This document shows, piece after piece, positions 30,835-38,220 of a stretch of DNA of 38,220 nucleotides. Source of the DNA: JAPLMW01 sp964619675 (lineage in GTDB: Bacteria; Planctomycetota; Phycisphaerae; Sedimentisphaerales; UBA12454). A program made the translations under genes and the position numbers. Location of the stretch: positions 1 through 38,220 of the forward strand of contig CAZUEO010000025.1 in the NCBI GenBank assembly GCA_964619675.1. The letters are read 5' to 3'. Position 1 is the first letter of the stretch. The number at the start of each line of letters is the position of its first letter. The notes under the pieces are model-generated. The model did not search any database. It had not been told where the DNA came from and was given only the letters and a program-made list of their open reading frames with translations.

Positions 30835-33723
30835 CTACTTCAATTTCTCCAGATTTTTCTCTACGGCCGCAAGTTGCTCTTTTAGTTCCGCCAGTCTATC
30901 TTTTGTCTGCTGGACGACTTCGGGCTTTGCCCGTTTTACGAAGTTTTCATTAGACAGTTTAGCTTCATTTGCTTTTACAGCAACAAGAATTTCGTCTTTC
31001 TGTTTATTTAGTCTTTTTCTTTCTGCTTCGGTGTCAATCAAACCTTCAACGAACACCTGGATTTGTTCAACCACGGCCGCAGCGGCGTTGGCAGGCCTTG
31101 TTACTTTTGGCGACGCTGTGAATTTTTCAAGGCCGGCCCGGTCGCAGATTAAATCGCCGTTATCATTAAGGATTTTTGCTCTCTTGGCCGGTGCATTTGC
31201 GGTAGCCGCCAGTTTTCTATTTGGTGGCACGGTATATTTATTCCTGATTTCACGAATCGCTCGCACAACTTCCTGCACAATTGCTATTTTATCTTCAATC
31301 TCAGGCTCGAAGAATTTATCTGAAATCTTAGGCCATTCAGCAATTACCAGTGCATCGCTCTTTTCGATTTCTATCAGGCCTTTCAGTCCTCTTTGCGGCG
31401 CGATTTCATTTAATTTCTGGAATATACCTTCCGTTATAAACGGCACAAACGGATGCAGCAATCGAAGCGTCATATCCAGTACAAACGCAAGCACATTCTG
31501 CGGCACATCTTTTTGTGCCGCATCCTTGATACGTGGTTTTATCCATTCAAGATACCAGTCGCACAAATCGTTCCAGAAGAATCGGTATATTTCCATTAGC
31601 GGCTCGCTTATCTTAAATTCATCGAGCATTGTTGTTACTTCTCCTGCAGTTTCTGCCAGTCTTGACAGTATCCATTTATCCGTGATAGTCATTTTTTTCT
31701 TATCGAATGCGTCAAAATTTACCCCTTCGAGGTTCATCATTGCAAATCGTGATGCGTTCCACAGTTTATTGCAGAAATTTCTGCCGATATCGAATTTCTC
31801 GCTGATGTTCCTGCCCTGATTATCCTTTATCACCGGCAGTTTCAAATCCTGGCTTTCGGTAGTCATTTGACATAGGCTGAATCTCATCGCATCGGCGCCG
31901 TAGGTTTCGATAATATCGATAGGGTCGATTCCGTTTCCTTTGCTTTTGCTCATTCTTTCGCCGTTGCCGTCGAGGATGGTAGGATGGATGAAGACATTTG
32001 TGAAAGGGATTTCGTCCATATTTTCCAGTCCCATCATCACCATTCTCGATACCCACAGTGTTATAATATCTCGTGCCGTAACGAGCGTATTTGTCGGGTA
32101 GTAAAATTTCAGCTCTTCAGTTTCCTCTGGCCAGCCTAACGTGCTGTGTGGCCAAAGCGCCGATGAAAACCATGTATCGAGAACATCCAGGTCTTGTATA
32201 TATTCCATACTCTCAAGTTCTTGGATAACTTCGCGTTCTTGGTCTAATGGTAAAACCGGTACACAGATGTAAATAGTTACAGTTTGTTCATCAAGAAAAC
32301 GCATCTTTGCGACACATCCAATATCAATCAACTTTTTAAGCTCTTTGCCGCCAGCGAGTGATATTTTATCTGTGAGATCGCCTACTAATCCAGCATTAAC
32401 TAAGTCTTTAACAGAAATGTCAGATGAGGTTTGAATCGCAAATGGTAGTGTTTTTGACCAGACCGGAATTCGGTGTCCCCACCAAAGCTGCCTGCTTATG
32501 CACCAGTCGCGTATTCCGTACAGCCAATCAAGATACGTCTTTGCGAATCTTTCCGGATGAAATTTTATCTTCCTGCTCTCAACTGCTTTAATAGCTGCTT
32601 TAGCCAGCGGCTCAACCTTTACAAACCACTGGTCTGAAAGATACGGCTCGATTATATCGCCGCTGCGGTCCGAATGGCCGACCTCATGCTCCCGCGGCTC
32701 AACTTTTTCAAGCAACCCCTGCGCCTTTAAATCCTCGACGACGGCTTTTCTCGCCTCATATCTGTCAAGTCCTGCGTATTTGACGCCATTTTCATTTATT
32801 TTTCCGTCAGGCGTTAATATATTTATCATTTCAAGTTTATGCCTTAGCCCTATCTCATAATCGTTGGGGTCGTGCGCAGGCGTTACCTTTAAAAAGCCCG
32901 TCCCTTCGCCTAATTTCACATAATCGTCAGCGATAATTGGTATCTGTCTGCCTGTCAGCGGCAAATGTACCATTTTACCAACAAGTTTTTTGGCCCTTTT
33001 ATCCTTCGGATTGACCGCAACAGCGGTATCGCCAAGCATCGTCTCCGGCCGGGTGGTCGCTACCGTTACATATTCTCCTCCATCAACCAGCGGATAATGT
33101 ATATACCAGAAATTGCCCTGCACTGTCTTGTGAACCACTTCATCATCAGCCACCGCCGTTTGCAAAATAGAATCCCAGTTTACAAGTCTTTTGCCTCGAT
33201 AAATCAGTCCTTTTTTGAATAAATTTACAAATGTGTGTCTTACTGCCTTTGCGCAGATTTCATCTAACGTAAATCTCGTTCTTTGCCAGTCGCAGCTTGC
33301 CCCCATTCGTTTTAATTGTTCGAGAATCCTGTTGCCGTATTGTTTTTTCCAGTCCCAGATTAGTTCGACAAGTTTTTCACGTCCGATGTCGTGTCGATTT
33401 TGGCCGGTTTCGGCTTTCAGGTTTTTTTCAACGACCGATTGCGTTGCAATCCCCGCGTGGTCTGTCCCCGGCAGCCAGAGCGTATTAAAGCCCTGCATTC
33501 TTTTGAATCTGATAAGGACATCCTGCAGTGTATTGTCAATCGCGTGTCCTAAATGCAGTGCGCCGGTAACGTTTGGCGGCGGGATTACGATTGTGTAAGG
33601 CTTTGCCTTTTTCCCGCCTTTGGCGGGCGGGGCGGTATGAAAATAGTTGCCTCGCTGCCAGATTTCATCCGCGAGGGCTTCTATCTGCTTTGGTTCATAA
33701 ACCTTTGATAATTCATCTGCCAT
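30835..33723 (-). CDS. valS: Valyl-tRNA synthetase
   Basis: Class I synthetase charging tRNA-Val, with editing of threonine. 962 residues: HIGH-type motif HLGH at 57-60 (PPNVTGALHLGHAID), editing domain around GEYVTVATTRPETMLGDTAV, KMSKS motif at about residue 590 (GERMSKSKGNG), anticodon-binding domain, and the C-terminal coiled-coil tRNA arm (ERKRLNKQKDEILVAVKANEAKLS...AELKEQLAAVEKNLEKLK). Complete and of normal length. No T-box leader was recognised in the 185 bases upstream. Followed closely by the bifunctional nuclease gene. Confidence 0.97.
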   Translation of the reverse strand: MADELSKVYEPKQIEALADEIWQRGNYFHTAPPAKGGKKAKPYTIVIPPPNVTGALHLGHAIDNTLQDVLIRFKRMQGFNTLWLPGTDHAGIATQSVVEKNLKAETGQNRHDIGREKLVELIWDWKKQYGNRILEQLKRMGASCDWQRTRFTLDEICAKAVRHTFVNLFKKGLIYRGKRLVNWDSILQTAVADDEVVHKTVQGNFWYIHYPLVDGGEYVTVATTRPETMLGDTAVAVNPKDKRAKKLVGKMVHLPLTGRQIPIIADDYVKLGEGTGFLKVTPAHDPNDYEIGLRHKLEMINILTPDGKINENGVKYAGLDRYEARKAVVEDLKAQGLLEKVEPREHEVGHSDRSGDIIEPYLSDQWFVKVEPLAKAAIKAVESRKIKFHPERFAKTYLDWLYGIRDWCISRQLWWGHRIPVWSKTLPFAIQTSSDISVKDLVNAGLVGDLTDKISLAGGKELKKLIDIGCVAKMRFLDEQTVTIYICVPVLPLDQEREVIQELESMEYIQDLDVLDTWFSSALWPHSTLGWPEETEELKFYYPTNTLVTARDIITLWVSRMVMMGLENMDEIPFTNVFIHPTILDGNGERMSKSKGNGIDPIDIIETYGADAMRFSLCQMTTESQDLKLPVIKDNQGRNISEKFDIGRNFCNKLWNASRFAMMNLEGVNFDAFDKKKMTITDKWILSRLAETAGEVTTMLDEFKISEPLMEIYRFFWNDLCDWYLEWIKPRIKDAAQKDVPQNVLAFVLDMTLRLLHPFVPFITEGIFQKLNEIAPQRGLKGLIEIEKSDALVIAEWPKISDKFFEPEIEDKIAIVQEVVRAIREIRNKYTVPPNRKLAATANAPAKRAKILNDNGDLICDRAGLEKFTASPKVTRPANAAAAVVEQIQVFVEGLIDTEAERKRLNKQKDEILVAVKANEAKLSNENFVKRAKPEVVQQTKDRLAELKEQLAAVEKNLEKLK

Positions 33724-33840
33724 AACTATTTTCCATCTGTGTATTTATGCCCTTTAGCCGTAAATATTTAAAAAAGTGATTTTAACAACCCTCAGCTTGT
33801 TTTGCTAATTATTTTTACCGTCCTTATAGTAGTTTTTCCC

Positions 33841-33868
33841 TTGCTTCCAAAACTATTTAGGATATAAA
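33841..33868 (+). promoter_or_regulatory. Possible promoter of the secreted protein gene
   Basis: TTGCTT (33841-33846), 16-base spacer, TATAAA (33863-33868), about 50 bases before the start codon at 33924. The surrounding A+T richness makes chance matches likely. Confidence 0.4.
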
Positions 33869-33923
33869 TTTATCTAAAATAGTATAAGCAAAATTTGAAG
33901 CGTAAATTTTGAGGAATTTTAAT

Positions 33924-35357
33924 ATGATTTTGAGCAGCCATACTAATTTGAGTGGTTTTTTTAAGGTCATCAGAATTTTTTTATTTGTCGCACTTTTTAT
34001 TGCGGGCATGTTTTTCTCCGGGCCTTGTTCGGCCAAAGGATTTACGGCTGAAGAAGAATATAAAGCACAAAAAAAATTATTACAGCTGCAGGTTGCTGTT
34101 GATGATGAAGATTATATGAGGGCCAGACTCATTTTGAGCGGTTTTCAAAGAGACTTTGCCGGCACAAATTGTTATAAGATGTATTCGAAACGAATTAATA
34201 AACTTGCGAAGAAAATCAAGAAAGAGGCCAAAAAAATTAAGGTCGAAGATAAAATTGAATATCTCTTTGTTCCCCCACGCCCGGAGAAGGAATTTTGGAA
34301 AGAATATATGTCAAGAGCAGAAATGATTATCTCACAAAATGATGACGGGATAGGATTAGCGGTATTACGCGTAATCTTTGAAAATGAAGACCTTGAGCTT
34401 CCTTCGGTAAGGGTCGATTGGAATTCGAATAATGAATTAAACATATATAGTCGCGGGGGATATTCGTGCGTAGACACTTGTCGAAGTGGGGAGCCGGTAT
34501 TTATTGGCTCAGGATTCTGGAGTTGTCGGGCATCTGATTCAAATAATAAAGATATTTCAGTTGTTGGTGACATAATAATTGGGGGCATATACCATTACCC
34601 GACAAGACTTAAAATAAAAGTGCAAAAAGGAAAAGCGATTGCATTTGGTGAGGTTATTGTTCGTTCTATTCCTCAGGAGTACTGCGGCAATCTAATAGTA
34701 AAGGTCGAAACTGAAGAAGGGTTAAAATTGATGGATGCAGAGGTGAATTTAAAGGTTTATGGTTTTTATTCGGGAATAACCGAACCTGTAAAAGAGGGTT
34801 CCTGTCTGTTCAGTTCTATTGGTCCGGGCAGCTACAGCGTAGAAGTAGCCCGAAATGATGTTTTTGGAAGTCCCAGCCAGTCTGCTACAGTTTTTTCCGG
34901 ACGGACAGCAGAGGCAACGGTAAAGGCTTACAGGCATCGAATGATAGAATTTGATTGGCGTTTTCGCAGAGTTAATGATAGTGAGCCGGATAAATGGCTG
35001 AGCGGTCTAAAAATAATGAAAACAACAGAATACTGGCAGCCGGGTGAAGAATGGCCTGATGTGCATTATCCTGTGATTGCATTTGGCGACTGGCTGGGGA
35101 GTACCTGCAGGATAAAAAGCTCAAATGGTGATATTATGTACATCGATGCCAATGAGCCTTTTGAGGAGATGGACTTTCCATCAAGTTTCAGCCCCTCTTT
35201 CCGTGATTACCCTATTAAGGAAGGAGATATTTTCGCTTGGCGTCGGGAGGACAGGAAAGAAAAAGTTTTAGAGGCTCTTGTTCACATCATTAAAATTACA
35301 CCGGTTGGAATACCAGATGACCAAAAATCTTCTGTTCAGGAGAACAAGTCGGATTGA
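33924..35357 (+). CDS. Unrecognised secreted protein with Ig-like middle region
   Basis: 477 residues; I do not recognise a family. A hydrophobic segment (VIRIFLFVALFIAGMFFSG) followed by PCSA is a likely signal peptide. Residues 45-115 are charged and helical, rich in Lys (KKIKKEAKKIKVEDK). The middle contains four to six cysteines (SCVDTCRSGEP, WSCRASD) and then beta-rich segments such as VNLKVYGFYSG...GPGSYSVEVARNDVFG that look like a carboxypeptidase-regulatory or other Ig-like fold. ATG 33924 was chosen over TTG 33909 because GAGG lies nine bases before it. It stands alone between a divergent valS and the convergent ECF operon. Its base composition is somewhat richer in A+T than its neighbours. 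Confidence 0.75.
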   Translation: MILSSHTNLSGFFKVIRIFLFVALFIAGMFFSGPCSAKGFTAEEEYKAQKKLLQLQVAVDDEDYMRARLILSGFQRDFAGTNCYKMYSKRINKLAKKIKKEAKKIKVEDKIEYLFVPPRPEKEFWKEYMSRAEMIISQNDDGIGLAVLRVIFENEDLELPSVRVDWNSNNELNIYSRGGYSCVDTCRSGEPVFIGSGFWSCRASDSNNKDISVVGDIIIGGIYHYPTRLKIKVQKGKAIAFGEVIVRSIPQEYCGNLIVKVETEEGLKLMDAEVNLKVYGFYSGITEPVKEGSCLFSSIGPGSYSVEVARNDVFGSPSQSATVFSGRTAEATVKAYRHRMIEFDWRFRRVNDSEPDKWLSGLKIMKTTEYWQPGEEWPDVHYPVIAFGDWLGSTCRIKSSNGDIMYIDANEPFEEMDFPSSFSPSFRDYPIKEGDIFAWRREDRKEKVLEALVHIIKITPVGIPDDQKSSVQENKSD

Positions 35358-35548
35358 TATTTTTTACCGGCGATTATCGCCCGGCGAAAAACCGCCGAAG
35401 GCGATTCCTCAAATCTTCAATTTTCAATCCCTGCCTTCGCAGGAACAAGTTTTAAATTTTCAATGAACTTTGTGTCTTTGCCTGTCCGCCGTAGCTTTAG
35501 CGAAGGAGGAAGCAACGGCGGATGTCTTTGTGGCTATTGCAAAAGCAT
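35358..35548. other. Intergenic region with repeat debris
   Basis: No gene seen. It holds a cluster of small palindromes: GGCGA/TCGCC just after the stop, CCTGC/GCAGG (35430-35434/35439-35443) and the longer element at 35485-35522. The text reads like pieces of several interspersed repeats joined together. Confidence 0.5.
35485..35522. repeat. Palindromic element with TCCGCCG/CGGCGGA arms
   Basis: TCCGCCG (35485-35491) and CGGCGGA (35516-35522) are inverted repeats around 24 bases. It shares its arms with the other TCCGCC...GGCGGA palindromes of the window and from memory resembles interspersed elements common in draft genomes of uncultured bacteria; a search would be needed to confirm that. 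Confidence 0.5.
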
Positions 35549-35575
35549 AAAAAAACCCCGCCTTGAATGGCAGGG
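35549..35575 (-). terminator. Intrinsic terminator of the ECF sigma/anti-sigma operon
   Basis: On the minus strand a seven-pair stem (35575-35569 with 35562-35556, one G-U pair that exists only in this orientation) with a 6-nt loop is followed by seven T (35555-35549). It lies about 60 bases after the anti-sigma gene stop. Confidence 0.75.
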
Positions 35576-35636
35576 CTTAAAAAAGGTTATTAAAATATAC
35601 GTCGGTCTTCTGCCGACGCCACGACTCTGATTTTAG

Positions 35637-36695
35637 TTACGGCACGAGGAAAACGTCTGTTTCGCAGGCAGGTGTTTCTGTGCCGCGGTAGGTATCGAGG
35701 TCTTTTACCGTGTAGATATCGTCGCTCTTGTTGAAGAGTCTCTCGGTGAAGAATTTCGCCATTCCATCGCTGAACATTACGTTCTGGCCGGTCCTGTTGT
35801 GGCTAATACTGTTTATTGTCAGCATTTTTTTGCTTAATTTGATGGGGTTAAACTGCATGGAGGTTTGGTCATTTGGATTTTGCAGGCGTGTTTCGAAGAT
35901 TGGATTGGCATCTGCCATAATTGGCATTGCTGATTGCGGCCTGACGGCCTTGTTCGGTTCGCAGATAAGTTTGAAGCTGTAGGTGATGTACCGCCTGTCG
36001 GGAAAATCAGACAGGCCGGCGATTTGTGCAGGGGTCAGTTTAATTATTTTGCCTTTGCTGTGTCCGGGGCATACGAAAGCGTTTGGCTGGACGTAATTTT
36101 GTTTTACGAGCAGCCAGAGGTGTCTGGTATTTGACTGGTTTTCCGGAGTTGTTGAGCCGACTTTCCACCAGGGATTGCCCGCCTTTGTAGCGACGGCAGG
36201 CAGGTAGCCGTTATGTTCGTCTGCGTATTGCGTCAATCCCGTCGCTATTTTTGCGAGATTTGCCTGGCAGGCGGTTTTATATGCCTGTGCTCTCATTTGT
36301 CTTGTTACGGGAATAAATATACTGGCGATTATGAATATTCCTGCCGCTATTGCCGCTGCTTCTGCGAAATTTCGCCAGAAGCTTTGGCGTTTTGTGACAA
36401 CTTTTTCGCTTTCAGTCCGCAGGAGTTTTTCAAGCCAGCCGCTTTCAACAGTTTCGCTATGGTGTAAATAGAGTCTTTCGAGTGTTTTTTCAACTAAGTG
36501 GTCCGGGCAGTTTGCGTGGGTTTCGTGGTCGAGATGGTCAAGTGCTGAAAGAGAGTGATGAAGTTTATTGTAGAATTCTGTGGCGCCTTTATGTGTTTCC
36601 AGAAGCCCTTTTGCCGTCTCAGTTTCCTGTTCGTTGGCACATTCGAAATAATAATCAAGCAGTATGTCTCGCTGCTGTTTTGTAAGTGTGTCCAT
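35637..36695 (-). CDS. Transmembrane anti-sigma protein with prepilin-like H-X-DG domain
   Basis: 352 residues. Residues 1-75 are a cytoplasmic helical region with His/Cys residues (KLHHSLSALDHLDHETHANCPDH) like anti-sigma domains. One transmembrane helix (AAIAAGIFIIASIFIPV) follows at about 115-132. The outer part begins like a type IV prepilin helix and its sequel (KTACQANLAKIATGLTQYADEHNGYLP) and ends with HNRTGQNVMFSDG, the H-X(9-10)-DG motif of DUF1559-type proteins abundant in planctomycetes. The ATG overlaps the sigma stop (TGATG), so it is surely the sigma factor's partner. I infer that the outer domain senses a surface or pseudopilus signal. A signal-peptidase site for pilin processing is not evident. 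Confidence 0.8.
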   Translation of the reverse strand: MDTLTKQQRDILLDYYFECANEQETETAKGLLETHKGATEFYNKLHHSLSALDHLDHETHANCPDHLVEKTLERLYLHHSETVESGWLEKLLRTESEKVVTKRQSFWRNFAEAAAIAAGIFIIASIFIPVTRQMRAQAYKTACQANLAKIATGLTQYADEHNGYLPAVATKAGNPWWKVGSTTPENQSNTRHLWLLVKQNYVQPNAFVCPGHSKGKIIKLTPAQIAGLSDFPDRRYITYSFKLICEPNKAVRPQSAMPIMADANPIFETRLQNPNDQTSMQFNPIKLSKKMLTINSISHNRTGQNVMFSDGMAKFFTERLFNKSDDIYTVKDLDTYRGTETPACETDVFLVP

Positions 36696-37315
36696 CAATA
36701 ATTTCCGTCACCGCTGGTCGACTTCCATTTTTTGGTAAAAAACACTATAGCTGTGTGCAGCCTGCTTTTCACCGTCCCTATTGGTATACTCAGCATCTCA
36801 GCCATTTGTTTGTAGGAAAATTGTTCAAAATAGGCCAAAATGATAATTTCGCGAAGATTTTCCGGCATTTGGGAGATGATTTTTCGGACCTTATTAGCCC
36901 TTTCGGCCTTATCAGCTTCGTCGTAAGGTGTTATCTCGTAAGACTTTAAGGAATTTACGACGTCATCGATGTTCAATTCTGAAGGCTCAGCCATAGCTCC
37001 CATAGTGATTGCTTCTTCTCTTTGTTGTTTTCTTAGGACATCCCTTGCCTTATTTGCTGCGATTGTGAACAGCCAAGGCCGCAGCGGCCTGCCTTTTTCG
37101 AAGGTTTTTCTGCTTTTATAGAGTTGTAGGAATGTTTCCTGAAATGCTTCTTCAATAAACTGATGCTGATTTAAAAATCTCCTTAAAAACGCATAAAGCG
37201 GGTCTTTATATCGTTTTACAATTTCCCGGAAGGCTTCTTTATCGCCGGCTGTATAGCGGTTCAAAAGGTCCTGTTCATTGTTTTTGTGATTTTTTGTATT
37301 TCCAGATGGTTTCAT
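36695..37315 (-). CDS. ECF-family RNA polymerase sigma factor
   Basis: 206 residues. Region 2 (AFREIVKRYKDPLYAFLRRF, then FIEEAFQETFLQLYKSRKTF and RPWLFTIAANKARDVLRKQ) and region 4 (MPENLREIIILAYFEQFSYKQMAEMLSIPIGTVKSRLHTA) are both complete, separated by a linker of about 60 residues. Regions 1.2 and 3 are missing, as in all extracytoplasmic-function sigmas. It is translationally coupled to a membrane anti-sigma protein. A TATAAT (37378-37373) and a 7-bp hairpin lie in the leader upstream. The target genes are unknown; the divergent protease gene is one candidate. Confidence 0.93.
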   Translation of the reverse strand: MKPSGNTKNHKNNEQDLLNRYTAGDKEAFREIVKRYKDPLYAFLRRFLNQHQFIEEAFQETFLQLYKSRKTFEKGRPLRPWLFTIAANKARDVLRKQQREEAITMGAMAEPSELNIDDVVNSLKSYEITPYDEADKAERANKVRKIISQMPENLREIIILAYFEQFSYKQMAEMLSIPIGTVKSRLHTAIVFFTKKWKSTSGDGNY

Positions 37316-37339
37316 TCTGCCAGCACAGCAAAAAGATAA

Positions 37340-37357
37340 ATCCGCCCTAAGGCGGAT
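37340..37357 (-). promoter_or_regulatory. Hairpin in the ECF sigma leader
   Basis: ATCCGCC (37340-37346) with GGCGGAT (37351-37357), 4-nt loop, 25 bases before the sigma start codon and followed on the minus strand by TTTATCTTTTT. It could act as an attenuator or simply be another copy of the recurrent palindrome. Confidence 0.4.
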
Positions 37358-37372
37358 TAAATTAACGCAGGT

Positions 37373-37401
37373 ATTATAACCAATTTGTCGTTATTGCAAT
37401 A
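37373..37401 (-). promoter_or_regulatory. Possible ECF operon promoter
   Basis: TATAAT (37378-37373) preceded after 17 bases by TATTGC (37401-37396). The -10 box is perfect and the -35 poor. It looks like a housekeeping promoter rather than an autoregulated ECF promoter. Confidence 0.4.
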
Positions 37402-37460
37402 CGTAAATTTACAAAAGCACAGGCTGTCAGGATAAGTGTCAAAAAAAGACTAAAGAACTC

Positions 37461-37489
37461 TTGTTTTTTGATGTGATTTATGGTATATT
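37461..37489 (+). promoter_or_regulatory. Possible promoter of the subtilisin-type gene
   Basis: TTGTTT (37461-37466), 17-base spacer, TATATT (37484-37489), 59 bases before the start codon. Confidence 0.45.
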
Positions 37490-37548
37490 CTCAGGAACAG
37501 AGTATATAAGGATGTTATAAGTGAGTTATGTAAAGCGAGGATAAAATT

Positions 37549-38220
37549 ATGGGAAGAAGAAGCTTCATTATTCACATTTCAGCGGTATTTTTTCTTTTAA
37601 GCTCCGCCTGCCTGGCGGTTGACCGGCTTGTGCCGAGCCAATATTCAATAATTCAGGATGCAATAAACGTTTGCAGTAATGGTGAGATGGTGAAAGCCGC
37701 GAAAGGTACATATGTAGTGCCGGTAGCGGAAGGGAACAAGTCGCAGGGACGCGTGGATATTGAAGAACATGCTTATAAGGAAAGTGAGATCCTCGTGAAG
37801 TTTAAGAGACCTGTGTCGGATACTCTGGAACAGCAGCTTGCAGGGAGAACTGATAGCAGGAACCTGAGACTTTCGACATCGCTTGACAGTCTTAATCTCA
37901 AACACAAAGTTAAGGCAATCGAGCCGGTTTTCAAAAGCTTCAAGGCCAATCGTAAACAGATGAATAATCTCCTCAAGAAAGATGCAAAGCTGCTCAGCAG
38001 CAGTGAAAAAAGGCTGCTTAGAAGACGGCAACGGGCACCCAAAGGTATCAAGGCTCCTGAACTTGACAGAATATATAAGATTACACTTGAGCCTGGTCAG
38101 TCAGCAAAACAGGCAGTTGCCGATTACAGCAAAGATTCATCTGTTGAATATGCCGAGCTCAATTACATAGTTTCGATTTGTTTGACGCCAAATGATTCCA
38201 ACTATCCTGTCCAGTGGGCG
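37549..38220 (+). CDS. Subtilisin-type (S8) serine protease, N-terminal part, runs off the window
   Basis: 224 residues are visible, open to the last base. A signal peptide (SFIIHISAVFFLLSSACLA) is followed by VPSQYSIIQDAINVCSNGE and KAAKGTYVVP, the opening strand of a right-handed beta-helix protein. Then comes an S8 pro-domain: SEILVKFKRPVSDTLE, a basic helical stretch, RIYKITLEPGQSAKQAVADY and SVEYAELNYIVSI. The last bases encode NDSNYPVQWA, typical of the start of the mature subtilase domain. The Asp/His/Ser triad lies beyond the window. GAGG is eight bases before the ATG. The gene is divergent from the ECF sigma operon. Assignment rests on the pro-domain and the NDPxxxxQWxL-like junction. 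Confidence 0.8.
   Translation, partial: MGRRSFIIHISAVFFLLSSACLAVDRLVPSQYSIIQDAINVCSNGEMVKAAKGTYVVPVAEGNKSQGRVDIEEHAYKESEILVKFKRPVSDTLEQQLAGRTDSRNLRLSTSLDSLNLKHKVKAIEPVFKSFKANRKQMNNLLKKDAKLLSSSEKRLLRRRQRAPKGIKAPELDRIYKITLEPGQSAKQAVADYSKDSSVEYAELNYIVSICLTPNDSNYPVQWA

Noticed and set aside
33724..33840. T-box leader upstream of valS
   Set aside because: I see no T-box sequence or specifier stem in the short A+T-rich stretch before valS, and no terminator precedes the gene.
37645..38051. Minus-strand frames opposite the subtilisin pro-domain
   Set aside because: Leucine/serine-rich low-complexity antisense of a Lys/Glu-rich helical region; the plus-strand frame has a signal peptide, a ribosome site and family motifs.

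Overview
The window looks like part of a draft genome of an uncultured planctomycete, probably of the Phycisphaerae type. This is inferred from content: an autotransporter-strand repeat protein, an H-X-DG prepilin-like domain fused to an anti-sigma module, a DUF4416 protein, a FliA/WhiG sigma factor and a bifunctional nuclease. No rRNA marker is present. A run of exactly 100 N at 928-1027 shows it is scaffolded assembly. I see no tRNA, rRNA, CRISPR array, transposase or phage gene. Most of the window is ordinary chromosome, and the interest lies in control regions and a few unusual gene sets.

Layout. 1-2259 (minus): N-terminal part of a secreted beta-strand repeat protein, broken by the gap. 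2564-9213 (minus): a translation/transcription operon read nusA - infB - rbfA - degenerate endonuclease III-like gene - hisG - yebC, with tight or overlapping junctions. Upstream of nusA, 9229-9522 holds a consensus sigma-70 promoter, about 260 nt of strongly structured RNA and a hairpin plus U-run ending 15 nt before nusA. 9656-15987 (minus): GGDEF protein - rarA - 5-formyl-THF cyclo-ligase - L,D-transpeptidase - TonB-like/VWA protein - TolQ/ExbB - TolR/ExbD.

16393-20007 (plus): MerR-type regulator, a FlgB-like protein, a FlhG/MinD-type ATPase, FliA/WhiG sigma factor and dapF. No other flagellar genes are in the window. 20009-28605 (minus): proS - DUF4416 - undecaprenyl-phosphate sugar-phosphate transferase - O-antigen ligase/polymerase with TPR tail - HtrA-like protease - catalytically degenerate paralogue of that protease. 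The genes overlap or sit close together, so this is probably one envelope-polysaccharide and quality-control operon.

28864-30437 (plus): TPR lipoprotein and lspA, driven by a consensus promoter divergent from proS. 30438-33723 (minus): valS and a bifunctional nuclease. 33924-35357 (plus): unrecognised secreted protein. 35637-37315 (minus): ECF sigma factor and a transmembrane anti-sigma protein with a prepilin-like outer domain. 37549 to the end (plus): start of a subtilisin-type protease.

Most notable: the structured RNA before nusA; the proton-channel pair next to a TonB-like membrane anchor fused to a von Willebrand A domain; the protease/pseudoprotease pair; the putatively leaderless rarA whose C-terminus is written by a palindromic repeat; the two perfect hairpins forming the proS leader; and the assembly gap, whose missing sequence can be predicted from the neighbouring repeat.
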